Positions 14,401 to 29,490 of a DNA stretch of 64,000 nucleotides are shown piece after piece. This DNA comes from Rotaria sp. Silwood1. Lineage: Eukaryota > Rotifera > Eurotatoria > Philodinida > Philodinidae. The position numbers and the translations under genes are program-made. Every line of letters begins with the position of its first letter. Within the stretch, counting starts at the first letter, position 1. The stretch spans positions 16,785 through 80,784 of the forward strand of contig CAJNOP010000871.1 in assembly GCA_905250075.1 (NCBI GenBank), read 5' to 3'. The notes beneath the pieces are model-generated. The model was given only the letters and a program-made list of their open reading frames with translations, did no database searches and had not been told where the DNA came from.

Positions 14401-16169
14401 TCAAGAAATATTGGACAAAGACAGCTCTTTTTCTCATATCTAAGTAAAATGTAGAGATATTCTTTTACAGAATTTGTTATTTAATTGTATATTCATACCA
14501 AAAGTTTGAATGGATCATCTTTTGTCGAAAATAATAGCTCTGTTTTCTTAAAAACTTGCTTTTCTATCTTATTTGCATGCACTTATATAAAAATCCATGG
14601 CGAAGAATAGCCAAAGATATGAGGATAGACATAAATTTTTCACATCTATAATGTTAGAAGAGCAGCTAAGTAATTGCCACAGCTAAAAAAAACCGATTTG
14701 AATTGTCTTCGACAATATAAGAAATCGAACTAAGCTATGAAAATGCAGTATTTATACATGTTGTCAAGAAGATCTGAGTTTTCTTATTGCATATAATCTA
14801 ATGTATATTTTTATACTACGGATTCTTACTACTGAAAGACTTTTCATTTAATGTTTTATTTTAAATTGATGATGCAGATCTCAATATCAAGTGCAAGAAC
14901 GTTTCCTCTAATAATTTCACAATGATAGTTGAAGGAATGACTCATGCAAGTGTTTTCAAAATAGGTTCAAATTTTCTTTGAAGCACCTGATGATTATATT
15001 ACCTACTCTAATTTTGAATATGATGGCATTCAAGACATAAACAGTCTTCTTCATGTGAAATACATATTGACATTGCTTTTTCCTGATGTTCGTCAATAAT
15101 CGTGTTGCAAAAAGCGCAAAAAAAAATTGTATAAAATGTGTTTCTATTTTCAATTCGTTACCATCGCCATTGTCTTTCAATAACCTATTGATTGTTCGAA
15201 TCGAACGCTAACTCAAAATGGTATGCATACTTCTCAACTAGTTATGATGAGAGTTCATTATTGCTTATACTATATTATCCAATAAATATATTTTTTTTTA
15301 TCGTTTTGATTTAAAATTACGGACAAAAAAAAACATTTCCTATCACAATAATGAATATTTTAAGCAGAGATGTTTATTCATTATTATTCAAGCGAAAAAA
15401 ATATGCATATATTATGTATTCCAAATGAAAACGGTGTCAAGAGTAGAATCGATGAAATTATCGATTCCATAAAAGAGTTATTTGAATTACTGTCTAGTCT
15501 GACAACTCAAATTATTTTTCTTTTGAGATTTCATCATTATCCAACCAGAAAGAGTCAAAATAGAGTGTGTATTTTGATTGTTGTTTGTGTTTTATTTTGA
15601 TAAATACTGAATAAATAAACAATTCAATGATTATGACTCAATTACTCTCTTTAATAGTGAATGAGAAAAGAACTGTACATTGTGAGGCTAACAAATCGGC
15701 ATTATGATGAAAATTTTATAGTGAGTCCCTAGATGATCAATAAAATTTAGCGCCACCTATATCTGTTTCAGAAATGAAACCCAATATGTTTTGGTCTTTC
15801 TCTCATGTGCTGCAATTTGAACTCAACTTAGTTTAAATTTGCTCTCGTATTTGATGTGAAAATACCAAATACATTTTGGAAATAAACGTCTAACGCAATA
15901 TCAATCTGTTACAGCAGACCACACATAATAAGATAAAATATATACGTATGTAATATATATCTATTTGCCAAGCAATAGTACATACTCTAACTGTCTCTTT
16001 CATTTTTTTTTCTCCTTGGCACAATCTGATAGAGGACCCGAGGAAAAAAAGAATATAATATAAATCAGCGTTATCTGTTTTCTCAAAAGAAGATTCATGT
16101 TAGTTTTTATAATCGACAGCACGTTGATCGCTATTTCTACCATAAATTTCTGATTACCATCTATTTAAC
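8442..16169. other. Long gene-poor region
   Basis: Over 7.7 kb I find no confident gene. The sequence is AT-rich with short scattered reading frames that lack splice logic or domain content. The only frame worth listing is the small hydrophobic-leader frame at 11664-11897. Distal enhancers or long introns of a gene outside the window cannot be excluded. Confidence 0.5.
11664..11897 (+). CDS. Hypothetical small secreted peptide
   Basis: A 77-codon frame begins with a hydrophobic stretch that could be a signal peptide (ILFMSISCFVFLLPFPCL). A charged segment follows (RNQEEEIKTDNNHENV), then an NRR triplet. An internal ATG at 11707 gives a better leader start. No family is recognised, and no splice partner or polyadenylation site was identified. 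Chance occurrence in AT-rich DNA is a serious alternative. Confidence 0.22.
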   Translation: MFYCLAVHRYTILFMSISCFVFLLPFPCLTYHSHFLSSLDRNQEEEIKTDNNHENVICNRRVSFIIVWMSLLMKVTI

Positions 16170-17600
16170 ATGGCTGTATGCATAGAAATAAATTCTACTA
16201 GTACAGATTTATATTATGCTAAAAAACTTCAATCTGAAAATAAAACTTGGGCATGGTGGTTAAATAATCTTGGTTAGAAATTGAATAGATGTATAGACTT
16301 ATAAATTTTGTTTGCTTTTCTAGGAACGTTGGTTGTCTTCGTGATCGGTTTTTGTGGTAATATATTGTGTTTAATAGTTTTATGTCGTCGACGTAAGTTA
16401 TTACTAACATATAAAAAAGAAGTTCATATTATTGGTTTTATTTTCAGGTTTGAGACGAAATTCTTACACTCAATATTTGATTGCTTTAGCTATTGTAGAT
16501 ACTGGAGCTATTTTTTCTGAAGGCATGTAAAAGAAAATATGGAAAAAAAGCATATTTTTATTATTCAACACGATATATTTTTAGCTGTTTCTGCACTTGA
16601 TGAATTACATCAATTTGAATATAAATTAACACTTGTTGCACATAATAATTTATCATGTAAATTATATAATTATATAAGATATATATCTTATTCTATGAGT
16701 TCTTGGTGAGATTTTTATAGCTTTTCTGCTGTAATTTGTATGAAAATGACTTGTTCTTTTAGGATCATCGTTGCTTTAGCTGTTGAACGATTGGTTGCAA
16801 TAAAATTTCCCTTATGGTCAAAAAATATATGTAGTGTTGTTAATGCTCGTCGTATTATTTTGATAATATTTTTATTTACGATGCTTATTCAATCTTATCA
16901 TTTGATAATAAAAGGTCTTGATTGTTCTCCATCGCCATCATCAATAAAAGTTTGTCGCTGTAAAACAATACCATATCATACATATTTAAAATTGGATGTT
17001 ATTTTAACAGTCTATGTCTGGCGACTTGCCTTAATGACACTATTGCCATCAGCAATCATCATCATCGTCAATATACTTATTATGAATAAATTATTTCATA
17101 AAAATTCATTAACTGATCATACAAATACAACCAGTAATGCTCAGCGTAAAATGAAACTAGTTTATAAAATATCTCGTATGTTAGTTATAGTTACATCAAT
17201 TTATCTACTTTTACATGTACCTGGTTCAAGTTTAGATATAATTAAATTTATGTATATATCTGTTCTAAATATATGTAATGTTAAATGGTATTATTATCTT
17301 CATATAAGCCATGAGATATTTGATTTATTAACAAATTTTAATTATGGTATTAATTTTTATTTGTATATCATTAGTGGTAAACATATACGCAATGAATTTG
17401 TACGTGCTTTTAAATATTCATCATTACGTTCAAAATCTAGTACACAAAATTGTAAATATCGTCGTCGTTCAAGTTATTTTATATCGTCTTACATGCTTTC
17501 ATCAAGAAACAATCAAGCACGGGATTATAATATGCCATTATCTGGACGCCGAATCAGTTCATGTCAACAACGACTTCATTATTGTGAGGAAAATCAATAA
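16170..17600 (+). CDS. Rhodopsin-like (class A) peptide-type GPCR
   Basis: Five exons: 16170-16272, 16324-16392, 16448-16522, 16585-16705 and 16763-17600, encoding 401 aa. Intron 3 uses a GC donor (AAG/GCATGT) with a normal AG acceptor; the other introns are GT-AG. Seven membrane helices are visible. TM1 carries the GN pair (FCGNILCL), TM2 the LAxxD motif (LAIVD), and a cysteine opens TM3 (SCKLYNYI). The usual DRY is ERL (VERLVAIKFPL). TM7 lacks NPxxY and instead has NFYLY. A basic, serine-rich C-terminal tail follows. Family knowledge: such receptors sit in the plasma membrane and couple ligands, often neuropeptides, to G proteins. The layout resembles the FMRFamide-receptor-like expansion of lophotrochozoans and rotifers. 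The ligand is unknown. Start: the first ATG of an exon that splices in frame, with possible N-glycosylation sites (NST, NKT) as expected for the extracellular end. Confidence 0.87.
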
Positions 17601-20600
17601 GTATAAATGTTCGATATATTTGTATGACAAATTAACAGAACACATACATTGAACAAATAAATATATGGGTGCAATTATTTGTTGTTATATGAATATATAT
17701 GTATAGTTTTTTTTTGGCATATATTTGTTGCTTCTAATAACCTTTTGAAAAAGAATATTTTCATCACATGATGACAATTACTGATTGACAAAAGGGCAGA
17801 GTATATATTCAATAGTTATATAGGATAAATGCCAACGGAAAAGAATAAGTACATCATTTATGATTCACAATGTTTCTACTGAATAGATCTTGTGTGCGTA
17901 ATAATGAAAAAAAATGATAGAAACACTTAAAACTAAAAATGAAAGCTAAACAAGTACATTGAGTGTTTGGTGAAGAGGATTCTAGGTAGGAAACTATTAT
18001 TTATAGTCTTTCTCACACATGAATCATATGAAGCATTACCTAATGTTTCTATAACACAAATTTTCTAATAAAATGCCATGGCAATAAAATTTTTTATTGA
18101 AAGATAATTATTTAATAGGAATAGAATACTGTTGTGAGTCTTCTGATGCCATGAAACTATGCTATGTTGAATAGATAGTTCTCCTTGTATCTGGGATATT
18201 TTTCTCTAAGTATTGAAACAAAGAAAATAGTCTCTGGCAAATTTAAGTCGATTGTTACAAATGTTATCGGATAACGTTCTACAGAAATTTGAACCATAAA
18301 AAAGAAAAATAGATTAACTTGAAATTCATACAATTTCTTGAGTCTACGTTAAATTCATTAATTATCAGATCTGAAGAATCAATGATAGCAGATTTCTTTC
18401 AAAACACTCCTATTAATCAATTAAACACATGCATGTGTATACATATTGAATCTCTTATAGAAGTAACATGAACTTATGTCAAGAAATATAGATCGTTTCT
18501 GGCTGAAACACTCGTGAGAATAGTAGAAATTTGAAAGCAAGAATTCAGTGATCAAATTCGATGACTGAGTCTATCCGATTATTGTTGGTTACGAACAGAA
18601 CTAGAAAAATCCAACTATCGCCTTTCCGCTTTCACGTTCCTACGATTTTTCAAGTGTTGTTCCTGATAATGACGTCTATCTAGAAGAAATCTGCCGGAAA
18701 TTTAAGAACTTCACCGCTGGAATCATTGAACCAGGACCGCATCAATTTATTTGATACTTACTTAGGCTAGTGGAAGTGGTCGTTATGTTAAACTGTCAGA
18801 GATTCTACTTCTCTTCCTTGCCAAAAGTATTTTTATGCCATATTTTTATGTATAAATCGGATTCATAGTTCTAATCACATTGAAAATGCTTTAAGATACA
18901 TTTTTATACTTGTGAGTAATGTTGATTATTTCATCTCACTTGTTCCAAACTTCAAAGTATATTGTATTGCATAAAAATAACTTTTAGTAAATTATCTACT
19001 GACTAATATGGAATATGTGAACGCAAAGCTGCGCAAATCCAAATGCAACCTGTACTTTCACTTACTCCTGTGTTTTCATCAAGAAGATATGTACTGTCAT
19101 ACTCATATATATATTGAGCGTAGATGAAGAGAAGATTGTCACCCACACCCATGTGTCTACTCACAAACTCACCTACCTATCAACGCCCTCTATACCCAGA
19201 AGAAAAACAACATCGCCTTTGGTTTGATAGTTGAAAGAGAAATCTTATGATCAATTTTTTTACTCTGCAAACAACAAAAAATATTAATTTGCCTTCAAAC
19301 TCAAGGCTTTTTTTCTTTTTTTTTCTTTTGTTTGCGCAACGATTCTTTTTTTTTGCAGCGCGATTTCATCTTTTCGCTCAACAAGCGAGTGTAGATGTTG
19401 AAAACCTATCGTATGTACATTTGAGTTTGTTGGCTACCGCTTTAAGCACAACTTGATTATTTCGTAGTTTCACTTGATGTTGTTAAAAAGAGCAATGTGG
19501 ATGTAGCCTTCTTTTTCACGACACCCTCATACCGATAGTTACATCTTTCACGAAAACCCTTTCTGTCACTTTAGCAGAAGAATACCACGAATATAGTACT
19601 AAGCTTCATGATGAAGAGGAGATCGAAAATGTAGTTTCTTTTTCCTAAGTCTAATTGCGACTTTACGCTTTTGGATCTATGAAAATAGCGGGAGACAATT
19701 ATTCAATAATTATAACTAATTTTTCATCGTCGAAGCTCTTTCATGGAATGTTTGTTCCTTCTATTCACTTGAATCGTTGAAGAGAGAGTGCAAAGTCAAG
19801 TCATCCGCTCTAGTAAGAATAGTGTCTTGGCTGAAACAGGAAAAAGCTTCTGTCTATGTTACACTTAGTCGGCATCAATTTTTTCATTCCGAAACAAACT
19901 TTTTCTTTTACTGAGTATGATATTCAGTTCAAAAACCATAGCTATGTGATAAAATGAAAAATTCAACATTACCTTTCTGGCACGACTAGAAAACATGTAT
20001 ATAATCTTGATGAAATAGGTTCATCGGACTTTTCTGTGGCATTCGTTTTTAGGTACATTAGTGTAAGTGTAAATGTGTGTATTCTGTCTATAACAACTAT
20101 AACAGTTCTATATCTGTTTTCGGAGCCTAAAGTTAGTCTCATCCACAATCACTTATCGATGAGTCATTCCGTACCACAAGCGATAAGTCGCCGACCTGAG
20201 AGAAGTTCTAGACTTCTCCGAAATAGCAAACTTTGGTAGTGTTTTGACTTGTTTTGTTCATTACGCTTAGTGTACTCAAAGTCCGCTAAAGTAGTCAAAC
20301 AGTGGTAAAAACAGCATAGATACAAGAAATAAAGATAATTATTCTTTTTTTGAATGGTTCGGCTCTATCTCTTTTTCATTCATGTTTATACGCGACCTTT
20401 AAGCCTAGTATATGTTAGCCGCCTCCACCTTTGTTATCACGCAGTCACGATAGTTTCGACATTAGCTCATGTAAATAAGTTATAAGATGATCACAGTGAC
20501 TAAGAAAAGAGGAAAAAGAATCCTAAACTTTTGTAGCAATCAAGTCTTTACTACTACATCAGCTTTTTAGTTGATTGGGAGAATAGTTAGCATAATTAGC

Positions 20601-21003
20601 GTAAAAAGTGAAAATATCAGAAAACTTTCCTAATCGTGATAAGTCTTACTTTTCTGTGATCACTTGTCACCACTAATAGTGATGATTTATAGATGACTCA
20701 TCAATGTGTACCTACTTAGTAACTAGCTCATAAGTAGTGGATTACCAGGGACAAAACAGTACCACTTTCGAAAAGCTGCAAATAGTTCGAAAAAACAGAG
20801 TATCGGCAACTATCCTGTTTTTTACTCATCCATCTATCTTGAATCTGAAAATGTCTATGTGCACATATATTTTCGCGATTCAAGATTTCTTGCGCCACTC
20901 TATTAATGTCCTATATTTTGTTCGAAAGCCATAAGTAACTTCAAGATGACTACTCATTAGCATGAGTCATTAGGAACGATTTTCTATTTACTTTCAGTTT
21001 ACA
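17601..21003. other. Intergenic, possible decayed coding fragments
   Basis: No intact gene. Around 18560-18755 several short frames have coding-like composition but are broken by stops and shifts, suggesting an old pseudogene I cannot name. At 19150-19190 lies a C-rich run (ACCCACACCCATGTG) related to the telomere-like repeats listed elsewhere. G+C is somewhat higher here than in the region to the left. Confidence 0.45.
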
Positions 21004-21993
21004 ATGCTATTGAATAACGGAAACGTTGTGGAAATAGCTCAGTCGATCTATACACAATGGTCAAAACTCTCTGAACTGCAGATGTGGACATTTTTCAAAG
21101 ATAACTTTAAAAACATAAGTTGGTTAAAAGTGTTGTGTGTTGTCCAGACCATCATGCTATTATTCATATTACGCACAATCAAAAGTCGTCCCCATTGTCA
21201 TCATCAAACACCGAATGTGAGAAAAATCCAAAGAGTTGATTTTGCTCATTGTATGACAGGTGCTCCTAATACACTCTATAAAGAGGAAGTATATACTGCT
21301 TACAAACGAGAAGTACTAGACATATTAGTTGGCGATCTATTTGTTGTCCTTGAACTTCAAAAGAACACTGAAGATAGCCATCGAAGCATGACTAAATACA
21401 ATCCACAAGATAAATACAGTGTTGCGTTCGACTATCTTTCTCCATACAAAATTGAATGGATTCCTTCTGAAGATCATCTTGGTGCTATCGATGACCGGCT
21501 TGGTTACTCAAAGTGGAAGCGTTGCTTGGATCATATCGAAAAGGCAGAAAAAAACAATGACATGAAGTACAAATTTATTGTTCGAACTCGGCCTGATCTA
21601 TACTTTGCTAAACCATTACCTTCACCAGAAAAACTGCCGAATGATCGCATTCTAATTAATCCATACTATGAATGTTTATATGACATCCCATCGGGTTATA
21701 ATGAATCGTGGACCAAAAACTTGACTCTATGTAGTCTGCATGACCGTGGACTTTCACACCTATTTGCAATCGTTCCACGAGATTTAGCAGATCGTTACAT
21801 GCGTGTCGGCTATACCGCTAATCTTCCTCTTCAGGTTTGTGGCGGACGAGCTATGGATCCCGAATGTCTGATCAAAGCAATGCTGATCAAAGCGAATGTC
21901 ACATTTGAAATGTGGCCATTCATTGTCAAAATCCTGCATTCATCAAAATCTTGCCAAAATCCATCATGGAATCAGTTTGATAGCTGGTGTTAA
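21004..21993 (+). CDS. Type II membrane glycosyltransferase-like protein
   Basis: A single exon encodes 329 aa. One membrane helix (about residues 41-58) follows a short N-terminal segment, which predicts type II topology with a lumenal catalytic domain, as in Golgi glycosyltransferases. The domain starts near residue 80 (HCMTGAPNTLYKEEVY). It contains an RxRPD motif at 194-198 (FIVRTRPDLYF), which recurs in an uncharacterised glycosyltransferase-like family (DUF7796 type, from memory). Several cysteines and the C-terminal Trp/Cys end (FDSWC) may form disulfides. The ATG follows directly after an AG (CTTTCAG/TTTACAATG), so an untranslated 5' exon is likely. The lack of introns contrasts with the genes to either side. 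Enzyme activity and substrate are not shown; the assignment is by topology and motif. Confidence 0.7.
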   Translation: MLLNNGNVVEIAQSIYTQWSKLSELQMWTFFKDNFKNISWLKVLCVVQTIMLLFILRTIKSRPHCHHQTPNVRKIQRVDFAHCMTGAPNTLYKEEVYTAYKREVLDILVGDLFVVLELQKNTEDSHRSMTKYNPQDKYSVAFDYLSPYKIEWIPSEDHLGAIDDRLGYSKWKRCLDHIEKAEKNNDMKYKFIVRTRPDLYFAKPLPSPEKLPNDRILINPYYECLYDIPSGYNESWTKNLTLCSLHDRGLSHLFAIVPRDLADRYMRVGYTANLPLQVCGGRAMDPECLIKAMLIKANVTFEMWPFIVKILHSSKSCQNPSWNQFDSWC

Positions 21994-22175
21994 TGCTAAT
22001 TCTCTCAATGAAAAGAAAAATCATACAAAATAAGATGTGGTCGTGCTTATATATGTTTTCATTCAACTGTCCACATATATTCTTCAACAGCAGACTAACT
22101 ATTTACGGTGCCTTTTGTGCGATGTACTTCCAGCCAATCAGATGTTTTTAAGCTAGCAAATATCCGATCATATGT

Positions 22176-22365
22176 GAAGTGTGAATATGGATATAAGTGC
22201 AGATGTAGTTGTTGGTATGTTTGTACGTGTGGTATGAGTTTGAGTGTGGAAGTGGGCGTCACTCGCAGGATGTCCTGTGTATGTGAGTGTAGTTTATGTG
22301 TAGGATGTGCATGTCGATGTGACCGTTGGTATGCGTGTCGGTATTAGTGTGGGTGTGTGAGCATA
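22176..22365 (+). repeat. Degenerate telomere-like GT-rich tract
   Basis: The tract is rich in GTGTGG, GTGTGAG and GTGTAGG words with one strand almost free of C. It resembles an eroded TGTGGG-type array. No matching C-rich arm lies directly beside it, unlike most other members. Confidence 0.5.
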
Positions 22366-22557
22366 AATGCTATTGGTTGAATAGGTAAAAAGAGGTATTA
22401 TACGGCACATACAGTGATATCCTGATGAAGACCGATATAGACACTGACATTCACCTCCAACCTCTTACATACATTTGATATTAATATCGATTGAGCTTGT
22501 AAAGTAGTATATTGTACAGTAAGAACCGAATATTCAGTCGATGTTCAAATGAGTTGC

Positions 22558-22620
22558 AAGGGTGTGGATGGATGTGTCGATCTTCTCTTCGGCTACTCTC
22601 ATACCCGCACTCACACCCTT
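22558..22620. repeat. Telomere-like hairpin (G arm, loop, C arm)
   Basis: AAGGGTGTGGATGG at the left pairs with CGCACTCACACCCTT at the right across a loop of about 30 nt. It is a compact member of the family described under findings. Confidence 0.65.
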
Positions 22621-23465
22621 AATAATCGTTGATGTTCTTCTTCTAGTTGTAAATATATATATATATATTTAATTATAAAACGGAGTGTATTCCTAAACAT
22701 GATAGAATAGAAAAGATCACAATTATACATTCTTCTTCAGTGAAACACGTTCAGCTTTGGATGGATATTTGTCCTCGTGTGCGATGTTTCGAGCAATGTT
22801 TACTGCTGATAAGTATCGATGACAGTAACATACTCCGTTTTTTGGTGATTTCGATGGCAACATAAGGTATGCTGAGAAATTCCCCAACAACGCTTAATCA
22901 TACAAGACTGTTCAATCATCATTTGATGCGACGTGTGAGTGGTGCACTGTATGCATGGTGGTAATATTAATGCCCATGTAATACTTAAGCGACAAATATG
23001 CACATATACGTTCGGTGCATGAATGTGATGAAAAGAAGGGCATCATGGTTTGATCCAGTTAACAATAGCCTGATTTAATTGATTAAATCATGTTTCATTT
23101 TTGTTTTTGCTTTTCTAGAAGCTGTTAGTCGTAGTTGTTCATAACACGTTCGATTGTATTTATCCAAAAGTTCGTTTCAATGTATATATTCCACAAAATA
23201 CAAATATCAAAACCATTGCGACAATTGTTTCAGAAGTGTTTCGAAAACTGCGTAGACCCTTGGGGAAGGGGAAGGAAGGAAAAAAGTTGAGAATATCGTA
23301 GGCAATAAAACGGCTTTATTACCACATCTCCTTTATCTATAAGCAAATAGTCGAATCATTACAACTACTGACAATGTATGACGAGGTTTTTTCGATTATT
23401 GTCAAGTAACGATGACAACTGATAACATTACCTCACGCTGACTTGTATTCATTTTCACAAACACA

Positions 23466-24494
23466 ATGGATAATAAAGTGAAGCAACGTATATGTGGAAT
23501 TCTCGGTGGTTTGTCTTATGTCTCAACAACTGATGTAAGTGATTAACTAAAAGCATATACTTTTTTTTGTCAAATACTCATATTTTCATACAGTATTACA
23601 ATCAAATGAATGAACTCGTTGGCAAATCTTTACCTGGCCATGGTAGTTGTATTCATATTGTTTCAGTTGATATTTTTCCTTATGTCGAATTACTTAATAA
23701 AAATCAATCAACTGAAGTTGTTGATAATCTTCTCGATGCTGTTCATCAATTAGTTAAAAGTGGCATCGATTTTTTAATTATTGCTTCTAATACAGGTAAA
23801 ATATTATTAGTATGTTTTGCCTATCTATTAACCTTCATTTTAGGTCATATCGCTGCACCTCGAATAACTGAATACTATCCGAATCTTGTTTTTATTCATA
23901 TAAGTGATGCTGTCGCATTTGCTATTAAAGAAAAAAAATTAAAAAAAGTTTGTTTACAAAACTTTAATACATATTTTGATTTATTCATTTATTTACAGGT
24001 CGGCTTTCTGGGAACGAAATTTGCAATGAAATTAGACAGTTGTGTAGTTAAACGATTTTTAGAACATGACTTAGATATTGTATTGCCTCGTAATGATGAT
24101 ATAGATCGTCTTCATCAAATTATTATTGTTGAATTAAATAATAATATATTTACTACTGAATCAAAACAATTTTATATATCGGTTATGCAACGTTTATATG
24201 ATGAACAACAAGTTGAAGGCATTATACTTGGTTGTACAGGTACGATAATCACCAAAGAAAAGCAATGAAATAAGTTTTAGGAATTTTTGATTTAGAAATT
24301 CCTCAACTTGTTCAACAACATGAAGTTCCTCATTTACCATTATTTGATTCAACACAATTACATGTAAACTATATGATTTTAAAATTTATATTCTTTGTTT
24401 TTCTTTTATTTAGGTACAACTAGCAGTCGATTATCAACTAGGTCGATGTGATATTGAACGATTTTTACCAGTAGTAACCACAAAAAAAGATTGA
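23466..24494 (+). CDS. Aspartate/glutamate racemase family protein with a Ser/Cys pair
   Basis: Six exons: 23466-23534, 23594-23795, 23844-23947, 23999-24239, 24281-24363 and 24414-24494. All are joined by 40-59 nt GT-AG introns and encode 259 aa. The opening ICGILGGLSYVSTTDYY matches the family's GilGGms-ST--YY motif. The first catalytic position, normally Cys in CNT, is Ser88 (IIASNTGH). The second is kept as Cys204 (ILGCTG), though the usual GCTE glutamate is a glycine encoded across the splice. The end carries the typical LFDSTQLH-VQLAVDY pattern. Family knowledge: the two residues abstract and donate the alpha proton on opposite faces. Some relatives specific for L-amino acids have Thr or Ser at the first site. 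The family is mainly bacterial, so an old horizontal gain followed by intron gain is plausible but unproven. Substrate unknown; racemase, epimerase or one-way activity are all possible. Confidence 0.87.
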
Positions 24495-26443
24495 TTCATT
24501 GTTTCCTATTAAAATACAATCATTTTATTATATTCTTCTCTGTCTACTATTGGCATTGACTTTTCTTTTGATTTTATACAAGAAATAGGAAATCACTTTG
24601 TTTCTTTTTTTAATATTTTATAATGCATGACATTTATCATCTATAAAGTCTAAAGCAATCATATTTATTTTACATATATCAAATAAATAATCTTCATATT
24701 TATTATTATTATGATCCTATGTTCCAAAAGGTATACTCACAGAATCTGTTATATCTATCACTGACATGTACTCATTGATTACGAGTATATTTTCTCTCAG
24801 CGAAAGTTTCTACATTGATGCGAATGGACAATAAAAAGAAACCGATTCACTTCCAATCATTCGATTCCAATTACCTGAGCATTATATGCTCAAGGAGAAG
24901 AAAAATAAACCTTCAAGATAAAAAGCAAGTCGTTTTTTTCACTATTGGCTCATGACCAACAACATACAAAGAAACGAATTTCAATGGTGGCAACACCAAT
25001 TTTGACATTTATCGAAGAACGAAAAGACATACTTTGCTGATCGAACACTCTCGCTCTTGTTTGCCCTATAAAAAAAACGCACAACATCATTATTTATTCT
25101 GTTCATACAGTTTTTGACTGACACTTAAAGCATTCGTAAGACAGTATATAGATTGATATCTAAGATTGGTGATTATTTTTTTGAAGATGATGAAAGCTAA
25201 ATTTTCAGATTTAATTGTGTTTTGTCTGATACATAGTTGGAACTGGACTGGACTGGAGAGGACTGGAGAAAACCGGAAAAGAAGCTACACTGAGCGTTTG
25301 CCAATTCATCATTACAAAATTGTTGTTAGCACTCAAATACTTTCTCTGCTGAAAACGATGTTTTTATGACATTTTCAAGTCAGAAGAATGTGTTTGCGAA
25401 GCACTCAATGGATATCTGGCATTCGAGTTGACTATAAAAAATTGATTGTTTTCTCTATATCATTCAATTAAACCTAGATCATATTAATTTATTTTCTTGT
25501 TCTACTTAGGCAACTACCTGAGTCAAGAAAAATAAATATTTACATTTTTGTGTTAGATTTGTTATAAACTTGCTTTTCTTTTCTTTTTTGCAGTTAAGAT
25601 AAAAAAGAAACAGATTTGATCTGAATAACTAATTTATGTCGATGTCGGACTCGAGAAGTCGACGCCTCTTCAGTTCGGATTAGGAGCGGTGGTTTCCTGT
25701 TACTTTTTTTTTAAATTTAAATCTCTTAAAATTTATCTTTGACGGACAGAAAAAACTGTCTGGTTCCAACTCTGCTCTGTCCAATCAAACATTGTATACA
25801 CTCATTTACTACTATAAAGTTGATGTGGTTTCACATTTACTGATTGAATAACGATTCATCAACGTTATTTGCTATTAGCAATCTGGAGATGAGTTCGAAT
25901 GTCCATGTGAATAATGCTCTTCGAAATAGACTATATGTTGAACAAATAATGTTCATCGTTGTGAGAATAATCAAAAGAATTTTTTTTTTTGAATTTTCTA
26001 AACTTTGAACATTCTACAAAAGATAAATGAAAATTCGATGGCTCTTCGATACTTCTCTTCAAAATATTAGCCTAAGTTATGATTGATAAAAATTTAGGCA
26101 AACTATTGAAATCAGGAGTAATTCAAATATCTTTTTCTAGAAACCTCGAGTCGTATTGTAGACAAATCCATCATTCTTCATTCCAAATTCTATAGATATA
26201 TGACTGAACATAACAATATTTGTATAATCAAAGCAGTCGTACATGTAATTGAATAATGTAATCTTAGTTGTATTGAAGAAAGCACTAGACAGTAGTCAAA
26301 ATAATTAATTGATATTTATAAAAATCATGTAAATTTTTTCCAGAAAATATACTCATGATAATACAATCATTTCATACTTATTAATTGTACTGATCTATAA
26401 ATATCTATAAACTTTATTGGAAAAAAAAAATAACAAGTTTCAT
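24495..26443. other. Intergenic, no gene seen
   Basis: The sequence between convergent genes holds no recognisable exon. A short GACTGGA-rich repeat (GGACTGGACTGGAGAGGACT) sits near 25244-25265. A slightly G+C-richer patch lies at 25640-25700. Confidence 0.5.
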
Positions 26444-29161
<2,718 letters not shown>

Positions 29162-29490
29162 TTGTTTTTTTTACTAATATCTTGAAACAAAAGAAAAGAA
29201 GAAGTTTATCTATTTAAGTTCTATGTTTTGTTTTTTTTTTTTTTTTTCTCTTCGGAAGTTAACTTGAAAACAATCATTTTACAAAATCTACATAAGAAAA
29301 TGTTGTCCAAATGCAACATTTTGTTAATATAAGTAATAGGAAGCAGAAAAAAAAACAAAGAAAAGAAAAATTCACAGCATTATCCAATTTCAAAGTTACA
29401 CGTTCTTCGAAAAAAATGGCACGTGAAAGATTGAAGAAAAAAAAAACCGAATGTTTTGTTTTTTTATTGTTTTAATATTTAATTTAATTA

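Larger units (their letters stand above)
21994..23465. other. Intergenic with GT-rich minisatellite-like DNA
   Basis: No gene. A long degenerate GTGTG(A/G)G-rich tract runs from about 22176 to 22365 and gives spurious cysteine-rich frames. A compact G-rich/C-rich hairpin follows at 22558-22620, listed separately. An AT microsatellite lies at about 22657-22668. Confidence 0.6.

Noticed and set aside
22108..22347. Cysteine-rich 79-codon frame
   Set aside because: It is produced by the GTGTG repeat itself (TGT codons) and has no independent coding signal.
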